From: CAMLDH01 sp966250375
GTDB lineage: Bacteria; Pseudomonadota; Gammaproteobacteria; Burkholderiales; Burkholderiaceae_D
Direction of reading: 5' to 3'
Assembly (NCBI GenBank): GCA_966250375.1
Contig: CBINHE010000111.1
Location: 1-12,109, forward strand
Length of the DNA: 12,109 nucleotides
A model generated the notes under the pieces. It did no database searches and was not told the origin of the DNA. It saw only the letters and a program-made list of their open reading frames with translations. Positions 7,005 to 12,109 of this stretch are shown piece after piece. The first letter of the stretch is position 1. Every line of letters starts with the position of its first letter. The position numbers were made by a program, and so were the translations under genes.

Positions 7005-8675
7005 ATGGCCACTGATTCTGATCTTCCATTGACCGAGGCGAGCGACGTATCTGCGCCGGCAGTGCGCTCCGTGCCGTCCGCATTGATCGAGCGCGAAGTC
7101 GCGCGCCGTCGCACCTTCGGCATTATTTCCCACCCGGATGCGGGTAAAACCACACTGACCGAAAAGCTGCTGCTGTTCTCAGGCGCGATCCAGCTTGCCG
7201 GTACCGTCAAGGCGCGCAAGAGCGGCCGTCACGCCACCTCGGACTGGATGGAAATCGAAAAGCAGCGCGGCATTTCGGTCGCCAGCTCGGTGATGCAGTT
7301 CGAATACCGCGACCACGTGGTCAACCTGCTCGATACGCCGGGCCACCAAGACTTCTCGGAAGACACCTATCGGGTGTTGACCGCAGTCGACTCGGCGTTG
7401 ATGGTGATCGACGCCGCCAAGGGCGTGGAAGAGCAGACCATCAAATTGCTTAATGTGTGCCGCATGCGCGCCACGCCGATTCTGACCTTCATGAACAAGA
7501 TGGACCGCGAAACCCGCGATCCGCTGGAATTGCTCGATGAAGTCGAATCGGTCCTCAATATCCAGTGCGCGCCGGTGACTTGGCCGATCGGCATGGGCAA
7601 GTCGTTCCGCGGTGTGTATCACCTGCTGCGCGATGAGATCCTTCTGTTCGCCGCCGGCGGCGAGCGCGCTGATCAGGAATTCGAAGTCATCAAGGGCATC
7701 GACAACCCTCGTCTGGTCGAGATGTTCCCGCGTGAAATCGAGCAACTCAAAATGGAAGTCGAACTGGTGCACGGTGCGTCGCATCCCTTCGATCTCGACG
7801 CATTTTTGGCGGGTACGCAGACACCGGTCTTCTTCGGTTCTGCGATCAACAACTTTGGCGTGCGCGAAATTCTGAATGCCTTGCTGGATTGGGCGCCGGC
7901 GCCGCGCTCGCGCGACGCCACCGTGCGCACGGTAGCGCCAAACGAAACGCCGTTTTCCGGTTTCGTATTCAAGATCCAGGCCAATATGGACCCGGCGCAT
8001 CGCGATCGCATTGCATTTTTGCGCGTGTGTTCAGGGCGCTTCGAGCGCGGCATGAAACTCAAGCATCTGCGCCTCAATCGCGAGATCAAGGTGTCGAGCG
8101 TCGTGACCTTCATGGCGTCGAGCCGCGAGCAAGTCGAGGAGGCGTACGCAGGCGATATCATCGGTTTGCCGAACCACGGCAATATGCAGATCGGTGACAG
8201 TTTTTCCGAAGGCGAATTGTTGCAGTTCACCGGCATCCCGTATTTCGCGCCGGACTTTTTCCGCTCTGTGCGCATTCGTAATCCCCTGAAGATCAAGCAG
8301 TTGCATAAGGGCTTGCAACAGCTTGGCGAAGAGGGCGCGGTGCAGGTGTTCAAGCCGGTGACCGGTGGTGATCTGATATTGGGCGCGGTCGGTGTATTGC
8401 AGTTCGAAGTGGTCGCCAGCCGCTTGTTGAATGAATACGGCGTCGACGCGGTATTCGAGGGTACCAGCATCAGCAGTGCACGCTGGGTGTCGTGCGATGA
8501 TAAAAAGATGCTGGCCGATTTTGAGAAATCTTCAGCCGGCAACAATGTCGCCTATGACGCAGCCGGCAACATGGCCTATCTCGCAAGCTCGGGCGTAAAC
8601 TTGAAGCTTACGCAAGAACGCTGGCCGCAACTCACCTTCCACGCAACACGTGAACATGCGGTGAAGCTGGCATAA
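7005..8675 (+). CDS. prfC: Peptide chain release factor 3 (RF3)
   Basis: A 556-residue translational GTPase that recycles RF1/RF2 from the ribosome after termination. The GTPase motifs are intact: P-loop SHPDAGKTT (42-50), switch I region with SDWMEIEKQRGIS, DTPGH (110-114) and NKMD (164-167). The whole protein follows E. coli RF3 closely, for example CAP.TWPIG.GK.F.GVYHL, GFVFKIQANMDP.HRDR, FTGIP.FAP, EEGAVQVF and the C-terminal AQERWP-like segment. It is about 27 residues longer than E. coli RF3, chiefly from a non-conserved N-terminal extension (residues 1-26) before REVARRRTFGIISH. ATG 7005 has AAGGG 8 nt upstream and no better internal start exists, so the extension appears real. It stands alone between a terminator and an intergenic region. 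Confidence 0.98.
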   Translation: MATDSDLPLTEASDVSAPAVRSVPSALIEREVARRRTFGIISHPDAGKTTLTEKLLLFSGAIQLAGTVKARKSGRHATSDWMEIEKQRGISVASSVMQFEYRDHVVNLLDTPGHQDFSEDTYRVLTAVDSALMVIDAAKGVEEQTIKLLNVCRMRATPILTFMNKMDRETRDPLELLDEVESVLNIQCAPVTWPIGMGKSFRGVYHLLRDEILLFAAGGERADQEFEVIKGIDNPRLVEMFPREIEQLKMEVELVHGASHPFDLDAFLAGTQTPVFFGSAINNFGVREILNALLDWAPAPRSRDATVRTVAPNETPFSGFVFKIQANMDPAHRDRIAFLRVCSGRFERGMKLKHLRLNREIKVSSVVTFMASSREQVEEAYAGDIIGLPNHGNMQIGDSFSEGELLQFTGIPYFAPDFFRSVRIRNPLKIKQLHKGLQQLGEEGAVQVFKPVTGGDLILGAVGVLQFEVVASRLLNEYGVDAVFEGTSISSARWVSCDDKKMLADFEKSSAGNNVAYDAAGNMAYLASSGVNLKLTQERWPQLTFHATREHAVKLA

Positions 8676-9061
8676 ATCACTTGATACGCGGCGCTTGCAT
8701 TGCCGCGCTTAGCCCCGCTAGAATGACGTTCCGAGCGCGATTCGATTTGGATTGTGCTCGAAATTTTATCGTCTATCACTTTCAAATTATTTACGTGCGT
8801 GTCGAAAATATTGATGGTGCTTGCCATCAATATTTGTAGACAAGAAAACCAGTAAACATACACTGAAAGAAGTCTTGTTAAAGTGTTGCATGAAGTAACT
8901 TTGTGTTAACTCAAACAACCTGTCCCGTATTCTTCTTATACTTTTTCATACGCTTGATTTCAAGCGGTGTTGATTATTTGTATTCTTTAAATCGAGACGA
9001 CTCATTGAATCGTTGAGTCTTCATTGCATTTAGTGATTACCGTATTTAAGGAGTTGAAATA
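8676..9061. other. AT-rich intergenic region with several inverted repeats
   Basis: No gene is supported. After prfC there is a 6-bp GC hairpin (CGCGGC 8687-8692 with GCCGCG 8702-8707) lacking a T-run, a weak terminator at best. Then come a perfect 12-bp inverted repeat (8806-8835), a 7-bp one (CGCTTGA/TCAAGCG, 8951-8966) and a 6-bp one (GACTCA 8999-9004 with TGAGTC 9014-9019). TATACT (8937-8942) is a good -10 without a clear -35. TTGAAT (9005-9010) with TTTAGT (9029-9034) at 18 bp is another possible promoter. The Shine-Dalgarno AAGGAG lies just before the next gene. Confidence 0.5.
8806..8835. repeat. Perfect 12-bp inverted repeat
   Basis: AAATATTGATGG and CCATCAATATTT are separated by TGCTTG. 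It has no T-run on either side beyond TTT, so it is not a classical terminator. It may be an operator for the downstream gene or a weak stem-loop ending prfC transcripts. Confidence 0.75.
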
Positions 9062-9595
9062 ATGCTAACTGCTACCTATTCGCTTGTCGCGATTTCTGCA
9101 GAGCAAAAAAATGCGCGCAGCCTTTTATCAAGGCTGCAGCAATATATTCATAACTGCTGGAAAAGCCTACAGGATCTTGATTTTCCGCAGCTTGAATCCG
9201 CCTTCAATAAACTGACGCAGTTTGACCAATACTGCCATAAGCGCAAGGTCGAGATGTATGTGATTCCTGCGGTGCGCGGCGCAACACGAGAAGTCGATTC
9301 CCTGCTGGCTGAACTGGAGTTGATGAGTGCACGCGGAATCGATATTTTGCGATCCGTACAGGATCAGTTGCGCCATGCATTCGATCAGGGCGTCGTGAAA
9401 ATCAACGAGCTATGCAAGGCAATGGAAATTTATTGTGACAACCTGCTTAAGAGACTGGCAAAGGAAGAAGAAGAATTATTGCCGATGGTAGGGCGCTTGC
9501 TGACAGTCGATGAATGGTTTTCGATTGCCGCGCAATTTCTGTCTGACGATGCAAAACAACTCAAGCGGCGGCGCATAGCGCCTGTGCCGGTCTAA
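9062..9595 (+). CDS. Hemerythrin-fold protein with most iron ligands lost
   Basis: A 177-residue, all-helical, soluble protein. Its spacing follows bacterial hemerythrin HHE-domain proteins: a first helix (EQKNARSLLSRL), FNKLTQFDQYCHKRKVEMYVIPAV where the family has HH..EE..LFPAL, LLAELELMSARG where it has a His before ARG, and LLKRLAKEEEELLPMVGRLLTVDEW where it has EHM..EE..LLPLAE..LT..DW. In this hand alignment His59 and Glu64 are kept, but the other expected histidines become Gln15/Lys16, Lys60, Ser89 and Arg131. A normal di-iron site is therefore unlikely. The C-terminus is basic (KQLKRRRIAPVPV). ATG 9062 has AAGGAG at 8 nt. The TAXI gene follows 95 nt later. Family assignment is by pattern memory; an unrelated helical bundle is the alternative. 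Confidence 0.6.
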   Translation: MLTATYSLVAISAEQKNARSLLSRLQQYIHNCWKSLQDLDFPQLESAFNKLTQFDQYCHKRKVEMYVIPAVRGATREVDSLLAELELMSARGIDILRSVQDQLRHAFDQGVVKINELCKAMEIYCDNLLKRLAKEEEELLPMVGRLLTVDEWFSIAAQFLSDDAKQLKRRRIAPVPV

Positions 9596-9608
9596 ATTTC
9601 CCTCCTCC

Positions 9609-9630
9609 AGGCAATCATCAAGGATTGCCT
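9609..9630 (+). terminator. 8-bp hairpin after the hemerythrin-like gene, possible weak terminator
   Basis: AGGCAATC and GATTGCCT enclose the loop ATCAAG, starting 13 nt after the stop codon. The tail (CTTGC) is not T-rich, so termination would be weak; it may instead protect the 3' end or partly separate the two genes. Confidence 0.4.
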
Positions 9631-9650
9631 CTTGCACAGCGTGCTGTTTC

Positions 9651-9697
9651 TTGGCATCGTGTGGCCACTAGTTTTACTCTGGGCCACACGATGCCAA
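9651..9697 (+). promoter_or_regulatory. Perfect 16-bp inverted repeat over the TAXI start codon
   Basis: TTGGCATCGTGTGGCC (9651-9666) and GGCCACACGATGCCAA (9682-9697) are exact complements around a 15-nt loop. The proposed ATG (9691-9693) lies in the right arm, and no Shine-Dalgarno is seen before it. In mRNA the start codon would be locked in a very stable stem. It could control translation, attenuate transcription, or be a DNA-level site. The repeat itself is certain; its role is inference. Confidence 0.6.
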
Positions 9698-11022
9698 AAA
9701 TTCTAAAGTTCACCCAATTCGCACTACGCGATTTTTTCGTCACTGCCGGGCCGCCCATTATTCTGCTCGTGCTGATTTGTTTCATCGCCTATCGGCTGAT
9801 TGATCCATCCCCGCCATCGCGGATCACAATCTCCACCGGTCAGGAAAACAGCGCATATGAAGCATTCGCGAAGCGCTACGCAAAAGCACTGGCCAAATAC
9901 CAAATCACCGCGACGCTGCAGCCCTCATTAGGATCGCAGGAAAATCTGCACCGCTTGAATGCCCCGAAATCCGGCGTCGACATTGCTTTTGTACAAAGCG
10001 GTTCGACCGAGCAGGCGGATGCCGAGCGAAAAGGACTGGTTTCGCTCGGCAGTTTGTTTACCGAGCCGGTATGGCTGTTTTTTCGCGACACCAGGGACAT
10101 TAGGCAATTGACCCAGTTGAAAGGATTGAAGATTAACGTCGGTCCCGAAGGCACTGGTGTACCAAGCCTGTTCAAGAAAATACTGGATGTCAATGGGGTC
10201 GAACCGACCGACTTGACGCTGGGTGCGTTGGAGAATACGCCAGCGACAGTGGCGCTGTTGGAAGGGCGGATCGACGGCCTGGTATTCAGTTCTGCGCCGG
10301 ATGCACCCTTGATTCAAATGTTGCTGCAAACACCCGGTATCAAGCTGTTTGATTTCGTGCAGTCGGAAGCGTATACGCGGCGTTTTCCATTCCTGTCGCA
10401 CGTGGTGCTGCCGCGCGGAATCGTCGACCTGGGCCGCGATTTGCCGGCCAAGGATTATCATTTGATCGCGCCGACCGCAACGCTAGTAGCGCGCGATAAC
10501 CTGCATCCGGCGCTGGTCGATTTATTTGTGCAGGCGGCGTCGGAGATCCATGGTCCTGCCGGCTGGTTTCACAAGCACGGCGAATTCCCGACTGCAAACT
10601 ACACGGAAATCCCGGTGGCGCGCGACGCGGAAAAATTCTACAAGAATGGCGCGCCGTTACTGCAACGCTATATGCCGTTCTGGCTTGCCAATGTGTTCGA
10701 GCGCATGTGGGTCGTGCTCGTGGCGCTCGGCGCGCTGGTGCTGCCGTTGTCGCGTATTGTGCCGCCACTCTATGTATGGAAAGTGCGCTCGCGCGTATAT
10801 CGCTGGTATGGACAACTTCGTGCGGTAGAGCAGGCGATTGAAGAGGCGATGCCGGTGCGGCGTGCGGAAATCTACCAGACCCAATTAAGCCGCCTGAATG
10901 ATATCGAAGAGAAGGTGAATCAGATATCGATTCCGCTGTCGTTTGCGGAAGAATTGTATGGCTTGCGCAGCCATATCCACTTAGTGCGGCGCCGCGTGAT
11001 GGAATTGATGAAGGCGGCGTAG
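9691..11022 (+). CDS. Membrane-anchored TAXI family TRAP-type solute-binding protein
   Basis: A 443-residue protein of the TAXI (TRAP-associated extracytoplasmic immunogenic) group. Residues about 16-36 are an uncleaved transmembrane anchor (PPIILLVLICFIAYRL). The binding domain follows: ITISTGQENSAYEAFAKRYAKAL, GVDIAFVQSGSTEQ, KGLKINVGPEGTGVPSLFKKIL and VALLEGRIDGLVF are typical TAXI motifs. A second transmembrane segment (about 340-362, WVVLVALGALVLPLSRIVPP) leads to a basic, helical tail of about 80 residues that should be cytoplasmic. Ordinary TAXI proteins are periplasmic, shorter (about 320 aa) and lack this tail. No TRAP membrane subunits (DctQ/DctM) are in the window. ATG 9691 is chosen because residues before it (TTG 9625 or GTG 9661) are not protein-like; none has a good ribosome binding site, and the ATG sits in a hairpin. 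Confidence 0.88.
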   Translation: MPKILKFTQFALRDFFVTAGPPIILLVLICFIAYRLIDPSPPSRITISTGQENSAYEAFAKRYAKALAKYQITATLQPSLGSQENLHRLNAPKSGVDIAFVQSGSTEQADAERKGLVSLGSLFTEPVWLFFRDTRDIRQLTQLKGLKINVGPEGTGVPSLFKKILDVNGVEPTDLTLGALENTPATVALLEGRIDGLVFSSAPDAPLIQMLLQTPGIKLFDFVQSEAYTRRFPFLSHVVLPRGIVDLGRDLPAKDYHLIAPTATLVARDNLHPALVDLFVQAASEIHGPAGWFHKHGEFPTANYTEIPVARDAEKFYKNGAPLLQRYMPFWLANVFERMWVVLVALGALVLPLSRIVPPLYVWKVRSRVYRWYGQLRAVEQAIEEAMPVRRAEIYQTQLSRLNDIEEKVNQISIPLSFAEELYGLRSHIHLVRRRVMELMKAA

Positions 11023-11030
11023 AAACGGCC

Positions 11031-11048
11031 GGCGCATCGGGATGCGCC
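11031..11048 (+). terminator. GC hairpin after the TAXI gene
   Basis: GGCGCATC and GATGCGCC are exact complements with a GG spacer, 8 nt after the stop codon, followed by a C-run rather than T. It may be a weak or Rho-assisted 3' end. It adjoins the repeat element that follows. Confidence 0.35.
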
Positions 11049-11055
11049 CCCCCGC

Positions 11056-11146
11056 TGTCATTTCGAAGGAGTAGCGCGACGAGATATATCAAGCGCTTGT
11101 TTTTTCAATGGCCGCTTGAGATTCTTCATTGTGGTTCGGAATGACG
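11056..11146. repeat. REP/MITE-like imperfect palindromic intergenic element
   Basis: About 91 bp with complementary ends: GTCATTTCGAA (11057-11067) and TTCGGAATGAC (11135-11145) pair at 10 of 11 positions. An inner pair TCAAGCG / CGCTTGA flanks a T-rich centre. Ends of the TGTCATTNCGAA...AATGAC type are typical of dispersed intergenic palindromes in many proteobacterial genomes, often mobilised by REP-associated tyrosine transposases. Only one copy is in the window, so its dispersed nature is inferred. Being between the TAXI gene and the convergent rhodanese, it could also act as a two-sided transcription end. Confidence 0.6.
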
Positions 11147-11156
11147 AGTTGCTTTT

Positions 11157-11621
11157 TTACGCACCCACCCAAGGCAAACCCGCCTTGCACCATCCGCTTA
11201 CCGTTTTACGATGTCCTTCCGCATCCTTGTCGCCTTCGAAACCTTCCAGAATGTTGAAGCATTGCGTATAGCCGTGTTCGGTTGCGAGTGTGGCGGCGTG
11301 GCGCGAGCGTACGCCGGAACGGCACAGGAACAACAGCACATCGTCTTTGGCAACTTTTTGTTCCAATTGGCTGAGGAATTCCGGATTCCGCGTGCCGAGG
11401 GGGTAGAGATTCCATTGCACGTCGGCGTGCTGTTCGGCCGGCACCTTCACGATGCCGACCCAGTCGCGTTCAGCTTTGGTTCGCACATCCACAATTTTGG
11501 TTTTCGGGCTCGCTTGCATCAATGCGTACGCTTCCTGCGGGGTGACGGCACCGGCATAGGGGAGTTGCCCGGCTTGGCCGCGTTGACGGGCAGCTGCGAG
11601 AATTTCTGCGGATTGAGTCAT
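11157..11621 (-). CDS. Rhodanese-like sulfurtransferase
   Basis: A 154-residue single-domain rhodanese. The motif IVDVRTKAERDWVG (43-56) is the conserved early strand, and the active-site loop FLCRSGVRSRHAA carries the catalytic Cys100, with a six-residue loop as in sulfur transferases. GFNILEGFEGD-like residues (here FNILEGFEGDKD) and the end GWCKAGLPW are typical of this bacterial subgroup. Such proteins move sulfane sulfur from a donor such as thiosulfate to an acceptor; the partner here is unknown. There is no signal peptide, so it is cytoplasmic. The ATG follows a modest GGAA. It is divergent from glnA, an arrangement I recall from other Burkholderiales. Confidence 0.93.
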   Translation of the reverse strand: MTQSAEILAAARQRGQAGQLPYAGAVTPQEAYALMQASPKTKIVDVRTKAERDWVGIVKVPAEQHADVQWNLYPLGTRNPEFLSQLEQKVAKDDVLLFLCRSGVRSRHAATLATEHGYTQCFNILEGFEGDKDAEGHRKTVSGWCKAGLPWVGA

Positions 11622-11652
11622 GTCGTATTCCAGTATTTGGGGAAACCTGGTT

Positions 11653-11681
11653 ATTATAATTTGGTTGGTAGCGACGACTCG
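11653..11681 (-). promoter_or_regulatory. Possible sigma70 promoter of the rhodanese gene
   Basis: On the minus strand a perfect TATAAT (11653-11658) lies about 32 nt before the start codon. The -35 at 17 bp is poor (CGAGTC; TCGAGT at 18 bp). Because ATTATAAT is palindromic, a plus-strand TATAAT (11655-11660) also exists, but it has no -35 either. Confidence 0.4.
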
Positions 11682-11730
11682 ACTACCTCGTTTTTCATCT
11701 TGCTGATGCCCTTATTTTTCATTAATCTGA

Positions 11731-11747
11731 TGCACCAAAGAAGGGCA
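11731..11747. promoter_or_regulatory. NtrC-like box 1 of the glnA upstream region
   Basis: TGCACCAAAGAAGGGCA has a perfect left half (TGCACCA) and a right half with two mismatches against the NtrC consensus TGCACYA-N3-TRGTGCA. Its centre is about 210 bp before the predicted sigma54 start, an enhancer-like distance. Confidence 0.5.
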
Positions 11748-11770
11748 ATTTAGAGGCGATGGATTTGAAA

Positions 11771-11787
11771 TGCACCATGAGTGTGCT
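11771..11787. promoter_or_regulatory. NtrC-like box 2 of the glnA upstream region
   Basis: TGCACCATGAGTGTGCT has a perfect left half, with GTGC kept in the right half. Its centre lies 40 bp from box 1 and 29 bp from box 3. Confidence 0.5.
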
Positions 11788-11799
11788 GTTATATTTTGT

Positions 11800-11816
11800 T
11801 GCACTGATTTGGTGAG
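11800..11816. promoter_or_regulatory. NtrC-like box 3 of the glnA upstream region
   Basis: TGCACTGATTTGGTGAG keeps TGCACT on the left and TGGTG on the right of the NtrC consensus, with correct spacing. With boxes 1 and 2 it forms a cluster about 140-210 bp before the sigma54 start. Confidence 0.45.
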
Positions 11817-11831
11817 TTTTGGCATTTGCTT

Positions 11832-11848
11832 ATTTTTTTGAAAAAAAT
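11832..11848. promoter_or_regulatory. A/T-tract palindrome, likely DNA bend
   Basis: ATTTTTTT-G-AAAAAAAT lies between the NtrC-like boxes and the sigma54 promoter. Such phased A and T tracts curve DNA and may replace or assist IHF in looping. I see no good IHF consensus here. Confidence 0.4.
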
Positions 11849-11922
11849 CGCCAAAATCGCGCTTCATGCAGCTAAGTAACAGCTTTAAGCCCGTGCATTC
11901 TCCTTTCTTTGGCTATAGCTGG

Positions 11923-11938
11923 TGGCATGGAATCTGCT
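11923..11938 (+). promoter_or_regulatory. Sigma54 promoter of glnA
   Basis: TGGCATGGAATCTGCT matches the -24/-12 consensus TGGCACGR-N3-TTGCW except at two positions, with the required GG-N10-GC spacing. Transcription should start near 11949, giving a leader of about 107 nt before the glnA ATG. NtrC-activated sigma54 promoters before glnA are well known in proteobacteria. Confidence 0.7.
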
Positions 11939-11984
11939 ATCATTTCCGTTTGAGTTTTGGCCTATCTTGGTCTTCCGCGCCTGT

Positions 11985-12001
11985 TGCACGAAGTTTGTGC
12001 A
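11985..12001. promoter_or_regulatory. NtrC-like box 4, between the sigma54 start and glnA
   Basis: TGCACGAAGTTTGTGCA has perfect outer pentamers TGCAC/GTGCA at the exact 17-bp length of an NtrC site, with two inner mismatches. It is downstream of the predicted sigma54 start, and its right half touches CATAAT (12000-12005), a possible -10 of a second, sigma70 promoter. It might repress that promoter, as NtrC does at E. coli glnAp1. Confidence 0.45.
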
Positions 12002-12056
12002 TAATCGGCTTACACCCAATAATCCTGTATTAATTTGCTCATTTTAGGAGATTCGC

Positions 12057-12109
12057 ATGGCAATGACGGCCGCAGAGGTCTTGAAGATGGCGAAAGACAA
12101 CGAAGTCAA
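12057..12109 (+). CDS. glnA: Glutamine synthetase, N-terminal fragment cut by the window end
   Basis: Only 17 complete codons are present (MAMTAAEVLKMAKDNEV). This agrees with the start of proteobacterial type I glutamine synthetase (..AADV.K..KDNEVKFVD), the enzyme making glutamine from glutamate, ammonia and ATP. The assignment relies on this short match together with the sigma54/NtrC control region and the neighbouring rhodanese. TTAGGAG lies 6 nt before the ATG at 12057, favouring it over the ATG at 12063. The rest of the gene is outside the window. Confidence 0.85.
   Translation, partial: MAMTAAEVLKMAKDNEV

Noticed and set aside
7179..8545. Long minus-strand open frames opposite prfC
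   Set aside because: prfC is a strongly conserved gene on the plus strand; these frames are its complements and lack motifs.
9625..9690. Upstream extension of the TAXI protein from TTG 9625
   Set aside because: The 22 extra residues are not hydrophobic or family-like, and part of them is encoded by the hairpin. The purine-rich stretch is too close to the TTG to serve as ribosome binding site.
11211..11753. Plus-strand open frame of 180 codons opposite the rhodanese gene
   Set aside because: It is antisense to a rhodanese with intact active-site loop and continues into the regulatory region; no family is recognisable.
11818..11830. A second sigma54-like TGGCA...TTGC motif before glnA
   Set aside because: The GG and GC elements are too close together; sigma54 needs the strict GG-N10-GC spacing seen at 11923-11938.

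Overview
The window looks like a chromosomal segment of a betaproteobacterium, most likely Oxalobacteraceae (Herminiimonas/Janthinobacterium/Herbaspirillum-like). This rests on the style of the prfC and glnA proteins, the moderate GC content, the rhodanese gene divergent from glnA, and the FNR- and NtrC/sigma54-type control signals. The genus is inference. I see no rRNA, tRNA, CRISPR array, insertion sequence or prophage gene.

Left part (1-2400). Two minus-strand genes: an exported DNA/RNA non-specific nuclease (454-1257), then a small conserved hypothetical protein (137-388). A long non-coding stretch follows. It holds an FNR/ANR-type box, a strongly structured segment and a textbook intrinsic terminator on the plus strand with no gene in front of it, which suggests a small RNA or an attenuated leader. 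Next is a DUF2799-type lipoprotein with a coiled-coil tail (1679-2368).

Centre (2400-8700). Two cytoplasmic glycan enzymes lie in tandem: a fusion of a GH1-like glycosidase with an RmlD-like dTDP-4-dehydrorhamnose reductase (2725-4929), and a GH2 glycosidase (5065-6852). A perfect 14-bp palindrome stands before them and an intrinsic terminator after them. They look like one unit for making or remodelling a deoxysugar-containing glycoside, but the substrate cannot be read from the sequence. The housekeeping gene prfC (peptide chain release factor 3) follows on its own.

Right part (8700-12109). After an AT-rich intergenic region full of inverted repeats comes a hemerythrin-fold protein that seems to have lost most iron ligands. 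It is followed by a membrane-anchored TAXI-type solute-binding protein with no transporter partner nearby. A perfect 16-bp inverted repeat covers the start codon of that gene. A small REP/MITE-like element lies downstream. A rhodanese (minus strand) and the first codons of glnA (plus strand) then diverge from a rich regulatory region with three upstream NtrC-like boxes, an A/T bend, a good sigma54 promoter, and a fourth NtrC-like box between promoter and gene.

The most interesting items are the candidate FNR-controlled structured RNA, the GH1-RmlD/GH2 pair, the ligand-poor hemerythrin next to the orphan TAXI protein, and the start-codon hairpin.
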